NCBI GenBank assembly: GCA_946800325.1
Contig: OX326961.1
Location: 10,704,655-10,768,654, forward strand
Length of the DNA stretch: 64,000 bases
Source: Luzula sylvatica
Taxonomy: Eukaryota; Streptophyta; Magnoliopsida; Poales; Juncaceae
Direction of reading: 5' to 3'
A model generated the notes under the pieces. The model had not been told where the DNA came from and ran no database searches. It worked only from the letters and a program-made list of their open reading frames with translations. Both the position numbers and the translations under genes were made by a program. Position 1 is the first letter of the stretch. Every line of letters begins with the position of its first letter. Below are positions 1 through 11,939 of this stretch, piece after piece.

Positions 1-1773
1 CCAAGCTGCAGGGGCCGTACCGTGTTACAATTTTGGGAAACAAATTCATGGGTTTTCTTTGAAAACTGGACTTTTACCTCATGACTCGTTTGTGTCGTGT
101 GCGGCCATGGACATGTACTACAAAACTGGGTTTAAATCTGACGGTTACAAACTGTTCGATGAAATACCTAAGAGGAACGGAGTGTCTTGGAATGCAGTAA
201 TCACGAATTATGTGCAGGATGGTAGACTTGAAGATGCAATTAATGGCTTTCTTGAACTTTTGAAATCAGGAGAGAAGCCTAATTCAGTGTCTCTTTGTGC
301 ATTTTTGAATGCTTGTGCTGGTTTCGTGTACTTGAGGCTCGGTTCTCAGCTTCATGGATTTATGACCCGTTTTGGACTCGAATCCAGTGTTTTGGTCGGA
401 AACACACTCGTGGATTTCTATGGCAAGTGCCATGAAGCAACTTACGCAAAGAAGGTGTTCGATGAAATGCCCATAAAGAACAGTGTCTCATGGAGCACCA
501 TCATCGCTGCTTTAACACAAAACGGGTATGAAGAAGAGGCATTAAATATATATTTACAATCTCAAAGAGAAGGATTCGAACCAAGTGATTACATGATTTC
601 AAGCATCCTCACAGCCTGTACAGATCTATCAAGACTCGATCTTGGCCGCTCAATCCACTCCATATCAATTAAATCACGTGTCGACTCCAACATATACGTC
701 TCGAGCACACTCGTACACATGTATGGTAAATGCGGAATCATTTCAGACGCACAACAAATGTTCGATGAAATGCCTGAACGAAATCTTTTCTCATATAACG
801 CTATACTTGGTGCATACTCACACTATGGAGATGCTCCAAGAACTCTTTTCATATTCAACTCGATGTTACGAAGCCCTGATATCGTACCAAACTACGTCAC
901 TTTAGTCTCTGTCTTAACCGCGTGTAGCAGAGCCGGGTTGACCAAACTAGGGTTAGGGTTTTTCAAAACCATGAAAGAGAAATGGGGAATCGAGCCTCGT
1001 GTCGAGCACTACACGTGCATTGTCGATTCGTTGGGTCGAGCTGGCAAGGTGGAACAAGCTTATGAGATGATAAAAGGAATGAATATTAAACCTTCTGTAT
1101 CAATTTGGGGTGCACTTTTGGGTGCGTGTAAAATGCATGGCAATTTGGAGTTGGGTGAAATTGCTGCGACAAAACTTTACGAAATTGACCCTCGTGATTT
1201 GGGTAATCGCATTTTGGTTTCGAATATGTTCGCTTCCGCGGGCCGGTGAGTAATTTCTTGATTATTAAATATATCCTCTAAATATTATTTTTCTAATTAT
1301 ATTTTTATAAACTTTTAATTAGATGGGTTGAAGCAACGGAAGCAAGAAAGGAGATGAAGAAAGACTCGGGCTATAGTTGGATTTCTTGGAAAAACAAAAT
1401 CCATGTTTTTCAAGCAAAGGATAAATCCCATCCAATGAGTGCCCAAATCCAGGAAACACTTTCCCGGTTAAGAAAAGAGATGGAAATGGCGGGGTATAAA
1501 CCGGATACGCGATTATGCCTTTTTGATTTGGAGGAGGAGGAGAAGGAGAGTGAAGTTTTGCAACATAGCGAGAAATTAGCTCTTGCGTTTGGGCTTATTT
1601 GTATACCTAAAGGGATACCGATTAGGATTAGTAAGAATCTTAGGGTTTGTGGGGATTGTCATAACGCTATTAAGTTCGTATCGGGTATTTTTGGTAGGGA
1701 GATTATTGTTAGGGATAATAATCGATTTCATCGTTTTAGTGATTTCGAATGCTCTTGTGGAGATTATTGGTGA
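1..1773 (+). CDS. PPR-DYW RNA-editing factor, copy A (5' end outside window)
   Basis: This is a pentatricopeptide-repeat protein of the PLS-E-DYW class, which acts in plastids or mitochondria and directs C-to-U editing of specific transcript sites. The coding segments are 1..1245 and 1323..1773. The 77-bp intron has a GTGAGTAA donor and a TTAATTAG acceptor, and splicing restores the expected Gly-Arg-Trp-Val junction. The reading frame is already open at base 2, so the first ~123 codons known from copy C lie upstream of the window. The PPR array is followed by E motifs and a DYW deaminase domain with the HxE zinc site (HSEKLALAFG), the CGDCH motif and a terminal CSCGDYW. From memory the order and wording resemble Arabidopsis MEF11/LOI1 (At4g14850). 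Copy C near 12.6 kb is nearly identical. Copy A keeps family-consensus residues (YTCIVD, PIRISKN) that copy C has lost, so it may be the functional paralogue. Expression and target sites cannot be judged. Confidence 0.9.
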
Positions 1774-3700
1774 TTTTTTGTGTGTGTATTTGAAATTAGT
1801 GTTTGATTTATAGGTAAATTATTTATAGATAATTTTAAAAGCTTGAACAACAAAAAGAATGAGGGCACACAATAAGAATATTAGATTCTTTTGTCTGATA
1901 ATCCTTTGTGATAATTCCATCATGACATGTCTTCATGGTAAATTGTAGAAACCTAATAATAGAGGGGGGTCTCTTTAATAATTAGTTGTGGACCACAACT
2001 TGTGGTTGCAGAACTTTGTGGATTTGGTGGAATCCTTGGTATATTGGGCAAACGAAAAGGATATTTAATATATAACTTTTCTTCCTTTCCAATTTTAATG
2101 CCTCCTTGTTGTGGAGTCGATCAAAAAAATTCAGAAGTACGTTTTCAAATTGCAGATTCATATAAAAAAAATAATTGCAAAAATATTCAAAGATATGATT
2201 GAGTCATCGTTTTGACCTATCTACACAATCAAGGTGCTTCCATAAATTGAGTTGACTGTCTTTTTCAAAAAGAAATCATAAACTCTGGAATAAAATATCG
2301 TTGAGAATTTTGATGGCAACAACTTATTCATGCAAAACCCTCAATCTTGATTGAAACAACTCTTTTCATGTCGTTCTTATCACATTGAGCCTTTTTGTGC
2401 TATTCGAAACTTTTTCTAACCATCCACTGATATATTATAACTATCTTAAAGGTTTTCTGTAGCCTTCGGTACGATCATACATCATCCATGTCGATACATG
2501 CATTACAAAAAAACAATGAGACAAATCCATATATATATATGAAAGTTTTCATATCTAGAATAATTTAAATAATGTTACTTACTGATATTTACTGGGCCTA
2601 TTACGTACAAATATTTGACTAATACTTTGGAAGCATTTTTCAAACTTATCTCGACTCTTTTGTTAGTAAGTTTGGATAACTATTTTATCAAAAAGAAATT
2701 TGGATCATTGTATCAATTATCACCTTTCTTTGGACCAGACCAAACAGTACTTCTAGACTTGCTATTTGCTAACTTGGTTGTATCTCTGCCATAAATATAA
2801 TTCACTGGTAAGCTGAACTCCCATGTATTTTGCTAATGATATGTCTCCATCGTTAATTCATAAACCTACGGCTACGATAATACCTCCATAACAACATTAT
2901 AAGTTCTTTGATGCAATATTCACATCAATTGAGATAAGCCATTGTGTAATTATTATTTGCACCCCCCCTACTATTTATGAAATAGATAAATATATACGGC
3001 ACAATGCATGCTTACAATTTTGTCATGAACATTGCATGGTTCGTGGACTCTTGCTTGCTAATTGCTAATTTTCTAGTTTATAGTTCAATGTCAATCTAAC
3101 GACTCCATATATCATCATATATAAGAAATGAAATTCCTAAAAAACAAACAATCATCACAAATCAAAAACAAGTTTCATATTTTCAAAATCCCCCTACTGT
3201 TTCTTCGCAGCGAAATTTCTCGTCCAATGAATTATTATTTCCGTATGTACTTTGAAGCTTCCCTATCTCTGACAGCATTCGAACAATAACTTATAAAACC
3301 CAAAAAAAAATATTTCATAATAATAATGATGAAAATATTATTATTAACAGATTTGAGAAAATGAAAATATACTCTGAGAATGAAATTTTGACAGTGAAAA
3401 AAAAAGTATTAACCTTTGAGAGTGTTCAAATATTCACCACAGTGACCAACAATTTATTTTGACAATCTAATTACTTGCCCAGAACTTTTCTTAAATTCAT
3501 CTCCAAATTTCTTAGCTTGAATTTCAAAATCTAAATCATATGCTCTCATTTCCAAAACAATATACTTATTGCACAATATGTTCCTAACTTTCACCTATTC
3601 CTTTTTCGTATTTGGAAAAAATGCCCAAATTAAGTTGCTTCTAAAATTAACGATTTATCGATATAACAATTTATCAGTTAACCGTAAATCAAAATATTTA
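1774..3700. other. 3' flank and spacer
   Basis: The first ~430 bases are the 3' flank of PPR copy A. They reappear after copy B at 5273..5720 and, more diverged, after copy C at 14735. Copies A and B lack a ~40-base stretch in this flank that copy C has, so A and B share a more recent ancestor. The rest is AT-rich sequence in which I see no gene. Confidence 0.6.
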
Positions 3701-3774
3701 AAATGAAATACATGAGAAATGGTATAACATATGAATTGAGTTTGGTCCCGGGGGAGTGGGGGGTCCGTGTGCCC

Positions 3775-3960
3775 GGACCCGAACCCCCCCCCCACACACA
3801 CACACACACACACACACACGGGGACCCGAACCCTCCCACACCCCCACCAACCACCACCACACACACCCCACAACCCCACCAAACCCCCCCGGACCCGAAC
3901 ACCCACACACACCCACACAACCCCCGCGACCCGGATCAGAACAGAACGATAGAGAGGGAA
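3775..3960. repeat. C-rich low-complexity tract with (CA)n microsatellite
   Basis: A perfect (CA)13 run lies at about 3793..3819, inside a stretch made almost only of C and A on the plus strand, with recurring GGACCCGAAC words. It keeps reading frames open on both strands by composition alone. The predicted Pro/Thr/His-rich or Gly/Val-rich peptides are not convincing genes. Confidence 0.85.
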
Positions 3961-4059
3961 AGAGAGAGAAACGAGAGAAAGAGATATAATCTGGCTTGAA
4001 GGGGAAGGGGAAGAAGAGAAGGGTTGGGGGAATAATATATAGAAAATGAGCTGAAGTTC

Positions 4060-4180
4060 AACGTCTCTCTTGATATAGCCGTTGGAAGAGAACAATCCAA
4101 ATCTTCTTGATATAGCCGTTGGAAAAGAAAAAAATTCAGATCTTCTCTCTCGATATAGCCATTTGAGAAGAGACCTCTGC
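4060..4180 (+). repeat. Short tandem repeat, about 40-bp unit x3
   Basis: Three successive units contain the core GATATAGCC followed by GTTGGAA or ATTTGAGAA. They diverge in their tails, which suggests a local tandem duplication. No function is visible. Confidence 0.6.
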
Positions 4181-4477
4181 CGATCCGTTTTCACGAAGAG
4201 AAGAGGAGATGAAAGAACGAAGAAAATGAACCAAAAGGATTGTTGGTAATTTCACTGTAGACATTTTTCCTATTTATCAATTTGTAACGGGTCATGTTGT
4301 AGTAATAATTCGACCCGTTAATAAGTTCTTTACATTTTCATTCATTTCAACTTTTTTATATAATCACGGCAGGTTTGCCTTTTATTTTCTAAAGATATTT
4401 TTTGCTTTTTTTAATTCACTTCGTGTGCTGCGCTGCATTTTTCCTATTTTTTTTATAATCACGGCAGGTTTTTCCTG

Positions 4478-5272
4478 ACCATGAAAGAGAAATGGGGAAT
4501 CGAGCCTCGTGTCGAGCACTACACGTGCATTGTCGATTTGTTGGGTCGAGCTGGCAAGCTGGAACAAGCGTATGAGATCATAAAAGGAATGAATATTAAA
4601 CCTTCTATATCGATATGGGGTGCACTTTTGGGTGCGTGTAAAATGCACGGCAATTTGGAGTTGGGTGAAATTGCTGCGAGAAAACTTTACGAAATTGACC
4701 CCCGTGATTTGGGTAAACTCATTTTGGTTTCGAATATATTCGCTTCTGCGGGCAGGTTAGTAATCATGTACTTGATTATTAAATAAACTTTTAATTATAA
4801 TTTTTATTAACATTTAATTAGATGGGTCGAAGCAACGGAAGCGAGAAAGGAGATGAAGAAAGACTCGGGCTATAGTTGGATTTCTTGGAAAAACAAAATC
4901 CATGTTTTCCAAGCAAAGGATAGATCCCATCCAATGAATGCCCAGATCCAGGAAATGCTTTCCCGGTTAAGACGATAGATGGAAATGGCGCAGTATAAAC
5001 CCGATACGCGATGATGTCTTTTTGATTTAGGGGAGGAGGAGAAGGAGAGTCAAGTTTTGCAACATAGCGAGAAATTAGCTCTTGATTTTGGGCTTCTTCG
5101 TATACCTAAAGGGATACCGATTAGGATTAATAAGAATCTTAGGGTTTGTGGGGATTGTCATAACGCTATTAAGTTCGTATCGGGTATTTTTGGTAGGGAG
5201 ATTATTGTTAGGGATAATAATCGATTTCATCGTTTTAGCAATTTCGAATGCTCTTGTGGAGATTATTGGTGA
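4478..5272 (+). pseudogene. PPR-DYW pseudogene, copy B (truncated, in-frame stops)
   Basis: This is a truncated duplicate of the last third of the PPR-DYW gene. Homology starts at the MKEKWGIEP segment, so all earlier PPR repeats are missing. The intron is kept with a changed donor (GTTAGTAA) and ends in TTAATTAG at about 4821. In the second exon, two stops interrupt the frame that is open in copies A and C. One is a TAG just after the LSRLRR segment (~4977) and the other is a TGA after KPDTR (~5012). Beyond them the frame is conserved to the terminal CSCGDYW, with [10 protein letters not shown] and CGDCH intact. It cannot encode a functional editing factor. It could still produce homologous transcripts. 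Confidence 0.9.
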
Positions 5273-5720
5273 TTTTTTGTGTGTGTATTTGAAATTAGTG
5301 TTTGATTTATAGGTAAATTATTTATAGATAATTTGAAAAGCTTGAACAACAAAAAGAATGAGGGCACACAATAAGAATATTAGATTCTTTTGTATGATAA
5401 TCCTTTGTGATAATTCCATCATGACATGTCTTCATGGTAAATTGTAGAAACCTAATAATAGAGGGGGGGTCTCTTTAATAATTAGTTGTGGTTGCAGAAC
5501 TTTGTGGATTTGGTGGAAGCCTTGGTATATTGGGGAAACGAAAAGGATATTTAATATATAACTTTTCTTCCTTTCCAATTTGAATGCCTCCTTGTTGTTG
5601 TCGTTCCGTCCATAGCAAAACATCTGAAATTTTATTCACAAAATTATAGTTTTAAACAATAGTTGTGGAGTCAATCAAAAAAATTCAGAAGTACGTTTTC
5701 AAATTGAAGATTCATATAAA
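5273..5720 (+). repeat. Duplicated 3' flank of PPR copy B
   Basis: This matches the flank after copy A (1774..2200) almost base for base, including the words ATGAGGGCACACAATAAG and CATGACATGTCTTCATGG. It has small indels, among them an insertion of about 60 bases near 5600-5660. It shows that the duplicated unit extended ~450 bp past the stop codon. Confidence 0.8.
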
Positions 5721-6140
5721 AAATTCATCGCAAAAGTATTCAAACTCCTGTGGAGAAATGTTACCACCGGAAGTCTCGGTCGATTCGGGTAAATTGGTAA
5801 GGTATCAGTAAATTTAGTTAAAATCACGAACCAATTGTTCGAGAATATTGTACTGCTGACCTGGGCGTAGGGCTGACTGAGCTTGCCATGTCACGGCCAG
5901 CAGGACGAGAAAAACAGCAAGAAAATGCCGCACCATATTTCTTTATTCCTAAGCTTCTCTGTTCACTATTTATGCCGAATCGATGGTTACTATGCACGGT
6001 GCATTGATTTTAAATTCTAATTAATGATTGTTTGTTAGGAAGAGGTAGCTCTTAAAAATCTTTGCCAATGAAGATATATACATTTATGTGCTTAAAAAAA
6101 GATATGTACAATTTTTCTTAGCATCTACTAGATTTCTTTA
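5721..6140. other. Spacer without recognised gene
   Basis: No gene is supported. A 25-codon signal-peptide-like stretch on the minus strand (5936 down to 5861) is the only notable item. It runs into stops and has no usable downstream exon. Confidence 0.5.
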
Positions 6141-8057
6141 GGGTGTGTTTGGCTGGAATTTGATTTATTTCTCCACTGCAATATAATTTCTTGTTTGACA
6201 AATAAAATGGAATGAAATTATATTTTTCTTGGATCTCCTCCATTTTCCAAAATATAATTCCCTAAATTTGGAAAGCGCCAAGGTGGAGGAAAAGGAGAAA
6301 AGGGAATTGTACATAATAAATGATTTGATAAATTGAACAAATAATGAAAAAAAATAATTACAACAATTTAAATTATATGATAAATAATAATTATAATAGT
6401 ATTATATTTAATATAATTAATATACAATATATTATATCTATTATAATAATTATATTATGTTTATTATTATAATATAATTAATATACAATATAATATTCTA
6501 ATAATATATAATAACTATTATACATAATTAATATATTATATCTATATAATTAATATATTATATGTTATAATATTATCTTAATTGTATGAATTTAATATTA
6601 TATACCTTATATAATAATATATAATAATTATATTATAATTATTAAATTCATAAAGTATAATATTATATCTATATAATTAACGTTATATTATATTATAATA
6701 ATATTATTACATGAATGAATACAATATTTTTTTTTTTTATCAATTTTAATGAACATTTTTTCTACATTTTCAATAACAAAATTCTAAAATTTTGTAAACA
6801 ATCAAACAAAAATAAACATACAAAAATTCAACGAAGGGTTATTAACAAAATGGTTATGGAAGATATATGATTCAAAAGAGAACATTTGGAAAGAATTAAT
6901 GATTACTCTATATGGAAACAACATATATTCAGAAATAAGCGAAAAAAGAATAATAAAATCAAAATTATGGTCAATATGTAGTGAATTATATCAACCCTTC
7001 AAAGCATCCATCCAAAAATGTGGAAATGGAGAACAAACATTTTTTTGGGAAAACAATTGGGCAGGTACAATCTTTAAATACCAACATCCTGCGCTACTCA
7101 TTCAGAGATGATGGAATGAAAATGATAAATCAAATATGGAAGAACAATCAAATTCATGACATTAAAACACAACTTACACAACAAGCTCTAATAGAATACC
7201 ATACGACGACAACTTTTACAAAGAGAACAACAACTACAGGTCAACAAAAAGGATCAAATCTCTTGGAAATGGACCAAAGATAGAATTTTTACAACAAAAT
7301 CAATGTACCAATTCATCAATAATGGAGTTTATACCAAAGCTAACTACCACAAAATCTGGAAGATTAAGGTACAATCAAAAATCAAACTATTCAGCTGGAT
7401 GGCAATGAATAGTATATTAACAATAGATACTCTTAAGAAGAGAGCCAGAGAAGATGGCAGATACCAAACCGATGTGTTCTATGCAAACGGACTGAAGAAT
7501 CAACCCATCATATACTCAACTATTGTCCGTTCACGGTAGCAATCTGGACAATCATGGATGCCAATTTTGGCACAAATACGTTACAACAAGCGAATATACT
7601 CCTAACATTAATGACAGAAAACATTTCAAAAGAAAAGAAAGCCGTAATTGCTATAACGATATTCACCATTTGGAAAAAAAGATGCAATAGAATATTTATG
7701 GATGAGGAAATACATGCCAACAAGCTAGGGAGAATCATCAATGAAGAAGTCCATATGGATCAAACTGCTAAGAGGAAGAATTATATTTTGCGAAATATAA
7801 ACATGTAATAGAAATAAGTGGAATGTTTGTAAAACCATTGTAAATACCACAGTACACTCGTGTGCTATATTCAATATAGTCTGGGTACGGGTCTTAAAAC
7901 CCGTCTCAGTTAATAAAAAAAATAAAACAATCAAACACAAATTATATTTTACATCTTATAATTTAGACATTCAAACAAACTATGAATTTATTCCAAAACC
8001 TCTTTTACTGCCTTATAATCCAATCTCACTCTACTAATTCAGCTTGCCAAACGGCCC
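6141..8057. mobile_element. DNA-transposon-like element with imperfect terminal inverted repeats, carrying a nested LINE
   Basis: The left end reads GGGTGTGTTTGGC and the right end GCCAAACGGCCCC. They form an imperfect inverted repeat of the kind found on plant MITEs, extending weakly inward (GGAATT against CTGAATT). Without the LINE insertion the element would be about 0.8 kb and very AT-rich (6330..6720 is almost pure A/T). No clear target-site duplication is visible, so the superfamily is not assigned. The right end lies ~80 bp beyond the stop codon of the neighbouring DUF247 gene. Confidence 0.5.
6809..7924 (+). mobile_element. 5'-truncated LINE (non-LTR retrotransposon) relic
   Basis: Translated pieces match the C-terminal part of plant L1-type reverse transcriptases. 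First comes the 'NEGLLTKWLWKIYD' segment. Further on is the zinc-binding zf-RVT region, with residues in the order CVLC, then HHILNYC, at about 7470..7520, reached only after a frameshift. The 3' end is AT-rich with TTAATAAAAAAAATAA. A 13-bp direct repeat AAACAATCAAACA lies on both sides (6796..6808 and 7925..7937), which fits a target-site duplication. The element lacks the endonuclease and most of the RT domain, so it was probably inserted as a truncated copy and then decayed by frameshifts and stops. Confidence 0.85.
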
Positions 8058-8137
8058 CTGGGGAAATTTTAGCACAACCGGTCCAATTATACGACTAAAA
8101 TACAAACATATAATTACTTTTATATCCGGCGTGTTAT

Positions 8138-9391
8138 CTATATTCTGCCCCGTATTGATGAAATGGTTTGTCGAAACCACACACTCCACGAATTTATACG
8201 TTTTTTATAATACACCTCCAAATTAAGACATTTATTTTTCAAATAAAAGTTGCACGTAACATCAAAGATAATGCCGTCACTAAGCCTCGTGAAGAGATCC
8301 ACTACCTCTTCTTCGCATCGAAAATAATGCTCAATGATTCCTTTGTTTACTAATAGTGCAACATCTTCTGCTTTTGTAACGAGCTGCGACATGAAAATTA
8401 TGTACGCCGTAACATCATTTCCAAAATTAGGGTTTGCTTGTTCTGATGCGACGAGATTTTCAAAAAGAGAGGGTGTGTTATCATGTATAGTTAAACACGG
8501 AATTTCCAGAACACATTTTGAGAATCTCACATCCAAAAGCGAGTGAGGATTGTTTTCATCGAGTTCTCTTTTTTGAAACTTAACTCCTGCCATATCATAT
8601 TGCATGGCCCTGCGCCAATAATTCGTTGTTGTTCGGTTCTCTTGTTCCGTTTGTGTAAAATATAAATCGTCATTTTGGCTCGGTCTTAAATATATATGGC
8701 ATAGATGCAGTAAATGATGAAAATCTCTTGGTCTGTTGGTTATCTTGATTGATTTCGGATAATGACCCAATATCTGCTCTACGTAGCAAAACATCTTTTC
8801 CGAGAGTGATGGAGCAGTGTCGTCTTCGCCTATGAAAAGTTCATATAGAATCTCTAGGATGAAAAATGGAATTTGGTTTTCTATAAGAAAAATGTCGTGC
8901 ACGATAAAACAGTATTCCTGTGCCTCGTCCAATTCATTGTTAGGGTCTTCGTTCTGCCCGGCAAAACTACCCAAATCTTGATCATCAGGAGCTATCTCTA
9001 TCGCACAAATTGAAAAGAGAATGAAAAATCCATCGAGCAATAGCATATTTACGAATTCATTGCTTTCCATATTGATTTCTTGACTGTAATAGCTCCTCGC
9101 AATATGTTCTACTTTCTTAAGAGATTTTACATAATCTTCAAGCTTTGTTTTGCTGTTTTTTTTTAATATATAATCAATCGAAATCCATTTCTTTCTGTTC
9201 ATGGCCCGTAAGGCTCGTTTTCCATGGTGGTACGGTCCGATGGATACAACAACAGGGTCAAAAGCAGTGTCGCCGTAACGTTCCTTAACTTGGCATATGG
9301 AACCTAAGTTTTCCCCATTATAGCTTTTCAAAGAAGTCTCCAATGTTTCGATGTCAATTGCCACAAATGAACTGCTTTCGGCTCCCCTCAT
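8138..9391 (-). CDS. DUF247 (UPF0481) family protein, probably C-terminally shortened
   Basis: This is a 417-residue plant DUF247 protein. The start is the ATG at 9391, followed by MRGAESSSFVAID. An in-frame upstream TTG is not a credible start. Family hallmarks are FDPVVVSIGPYHHGK near the N-terminus, a middle NMLLLDGFFILF hydrophobic block, and VHDIFLIENQIPFFILEIL. Full-length family members normally end in a hydrophobic membrane anchor after the 'YYKK...W' segment. Here the protein stops soon after that segment (ISSIRGRI) with no such anchor, and a transposon-like terminus lies ~80 bp further on. The molecular role of the family is largely unknown; some members take part in grass self-incompatibility. 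The frame is otherwise intact, so it may be expressed as a soluble form or be a recent pseudogene. Confidence 0.85.
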   Translation of the reverse strand: MRGAESSSFVAIDIETLETSLKSYNGENLGSICQVKERYGDTAFDPVVVSIGPYHHGKRALRAMNRKKWISIDYILKKNSKTKLEDYVKSLKKVEHIARSYYSQEINMESNEFVNMLLLDGFFILFSICAIEIAPDDQDLGSFAGQNEDPNNELDEAQEYCFIVHDIFLIENQIPFFILEILYELFIGEDDTAPSLSEKMFCYVEQILGHYPKSIKITNRPRDFHHLLHLCHIYLRPSQNDDLYFTQTEQENRTTTNYWRRAMQYDMAGVKFQKRELDENNPHSLLDVRFSKCVLEIPCLTIHDNTPSLFENLVASEQANPNFGNDVTAYIIFMSQLVTKAEDVALLVNKGIIEHYFRCEEEVVDLFTRLSDGIIFDVTCNFYLKNKCLNLEVYYKKRINSWSVWFRQTISSIRGRI

Positions 9392-10084
9392 GGTACAATC
9401 TTCAACAAGACAATGGAACAAGAAAAGCAGATACTTAATTAGATGTGCAATGTGAAATCATAATCAAGTGTTAAAAAAAGAAATTCAGGATAATTTTATG
9501 AGAAAATAATATAAGATTTAGAAGAATACCTTGTAATTTCGTAAAGCAATGGTGATGACAACAATAAGGTCATTTGGATTGGCATAATTTATGATTCGTC
9601 CTCCTTATTCAGTTTAATTTTGGTCATGACGCATTCTAAATTTAGGCATTTCAGTTTTTCGACCTTTTGATTCTCGTTTGATTGTCGTTCTTTCTAGGTA
9701 TTTACCATCCATGTTTTTCTTGCAAGTATAACTATTTTCCAGAGAAAATTGAAAATAAACCCGTTTTCAAATTAACCGAATAGCAGACTCAACTATTATT
9801 TTTGTTCAGTATTGATATTTGTTAAAAGTATTTGGTGTAGATAAAAAAGAATAAAAGAGAAGACAAGATCAATTGATTTGATTAATTTGCTTAATTAATA
9901 ATTATGAATACACATGTATTTGTTGGGATTTTAGGGTTTAGTTTGTTGAATTTATAGTAGAGAGTAGTTGGGGATTTGACGTTGGGGATCAGTAACAAAT
10001 TGTCCCCCCTTTAAATAATGAATGTTTTTGAGTTCTCACATTGAGCCACCTCATATTTGACTTTCTATCACACATATTAATATT
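9392..10084. other. Upstream flank of the DUF247 gene
   Basis: AT-rich sequence with no supported gene. It should contain the promoter and 5' leader of the minus-strand DUF247 gene, possibly with a leader intron. I see no distinctive promoter motif that I would call. Confidence 0.4.
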
Positions 10085-10640
10085 TACATAATTTTCATAT
10101 TTATTTTATGATTTGATTATATTCATTAATTTATATCATGTATCTATTAATTTATATCATGTTTTACCCATTTATTTTGTGATTTGATATTCATTAATTT
10201 TGTGATTTTACGCATTTAATATTTTTTTCATCTTTATATCATGTTTTACGCATTTAATATTTTTTCATATTTGTTTTGTGATATTCATTAATTTATTTTA
10301 TGATATGATTTCATATTTATTTTGCGATTTCGTTAATTTATATCATGCTTTACGCATTTAATAATTTTCATATTTTTATTGTGATATTCATTAATTTATT
10401 TTATGATATTATATCAAATTACACATTTAATATTTTTCATATTTGTTTTGTGATATTCATTAATTTATTTTATGATATGATTACATATTCATTTTGTGGT
10501 TTCATTAATTTATATCATGCTTTACGCATTTAATAATTTTCATATTTCTTTTTGTGATATTCATTAATTTATTTTATGATATTACATCAAATTACACATT
10601 TAATCATTTTCATATTGATTTTATGATATTTTTTTGTAAA
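10085..10640. repeat. AT-rich tandem repeat, ~172-bp higher-order period
   Basis: Phrases such as ATATCATGCTTTACGCATTT and GTGATATTCATTAATTTATT recur many times. The longest-range repeat places ATATCATGCTTTACGC at about 10340 and again at about 10512, giving a period near 172 bp. Shorter sub-repeats occur inside each unit. Open frames here are by-products of the composition. Confidence 0.8.
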
Positions 10641-11935
10641 CATAACAACGATTACATTAAAAATCCGCCGCGAAGAAAAGAGAGTAATACCACGGAGAGA
10701 AGAATTTTCTGACGATGTTTTTTATTATAAGGTGCACACAAGAGAACGGATAAATACAATCTTTAAAGATGAGATTGTTACCAATATTTTTATATTTAAT
10801 CATTTCGTTGGTGATTTGTTTTTCTCTCTATCTTTGTTGGGATAAGACGCTGCTACATGACACTCATTTTTATTCATCCACTAATTTATTAATTACATAA
10901 TTAAAAATATCTAATTTAAAAAATATTAATTTTAATAATATTTATAGATACACTGTTAACAAACTAAACTAACCACTAAGTTACTTGACATAAAAAAATA
11001 TTAATTCACTTGTAATGGAGACCTCCATTGCACTATTCTAGCACCCCCCTCGAGCGTAACCGGCGACTCTGACGGTGAGCTTGGATCTAAGATGACAAAA
11101 ACGTGGAGTACATAATAAGGAAGAAGACAATATTCATACCGGTTCGGTATTCCTTGGTTAGATTTTTTTTACCCGTTTTGTAGAAAGAAAATAAATACAA
11201 TTGGGTGTCATAATAAGAGAAGAAGAATATCAGGAAATAAGAGAAAACGCTGTTATATTGGTTATACAAGTAAATATTATTCTATTAGGTTAGTTGTGCG
11301 AGAACGAGCGAATCAAACCGAAATGACATAAATTTGTGTGTGGATAAGTGTGCAGGATGAACCAAAACACAATCGGGGTAGTAGATTCTTCATAGAACAC
11401 AAATGGTTTATTTGGTACACCCGAAACCCGAGAGATCGGATTCTTACAAGTATTTAAGTACACCTAGGAATTGCGAGAGCACACGATACTAGGATGTCAT
11501 AGGAAGACATCCCCTCCATAATCTTGTACGCCAATTAGACCAATATTTTAGGAAAAACATTTTAGTCTAGTTTGCTCGAATACCATAGAAAAACCCTACC
11601 AACGAGTCGAAATCCTTACTTTACTTTCTTGTTGTGATCGAGAACCACCACCAATCGACATTACGAATCAAAACGACTTGTCCGAATCACTTGAGACAAG
11701 TAATCCACACTGTCTTGTAGGACAACAACCCTAAGTACAATTTGACACTTTCGTGCACTTGCGAGGGTGTTTTCGACCTATTTAGAAGTCAAAACAAATC
11801 GAAAGACAATATTAACTAACTAAATCAACCACTAACTCAGTTGAATAATCCTAAACTCCCATTAACTTAATATTATAGTTAATATTATAGGTAGTTTAAC
11901 TCCTAGCCAACAATGGGTGGATAACAGGCAAATCA
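10641..11935. other. Spacer without recognised gene
   Basis: No convincing coding region. The part from about 11270 to 11900 is less AT-rich and looks like decayed retrotransposon or LTR-type sequence. I could not find paired LTRs, a primer binding site or a protein domain. Confidence 0.4.
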
Positions 11936-11939
11936 ATTT

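Noticed and set aside
3655..4194. 179-residue minus-strand open frame and several Pro/Thr-rich plus-strand frames over the CA/C-rich tract
   Set aside because: All six frames are open because the sequence is a simple repeat. The peptides are composition artefacts with no domain.
5861..5936. Minus-strand signal-peptide-like stretch (MVRHFLAVFLVLLAVTWQAQ)
   Set aside because: The frame meets a stop within 20 codons, and the best splice option also reads into a stop. No mature domain follows. It may be a relic exon but is unsupported.
10345..10533. Phe/Ile-rich 62-residue frame
   Set aside because: Part of the AT-rich ~172-bp tandem repeat.
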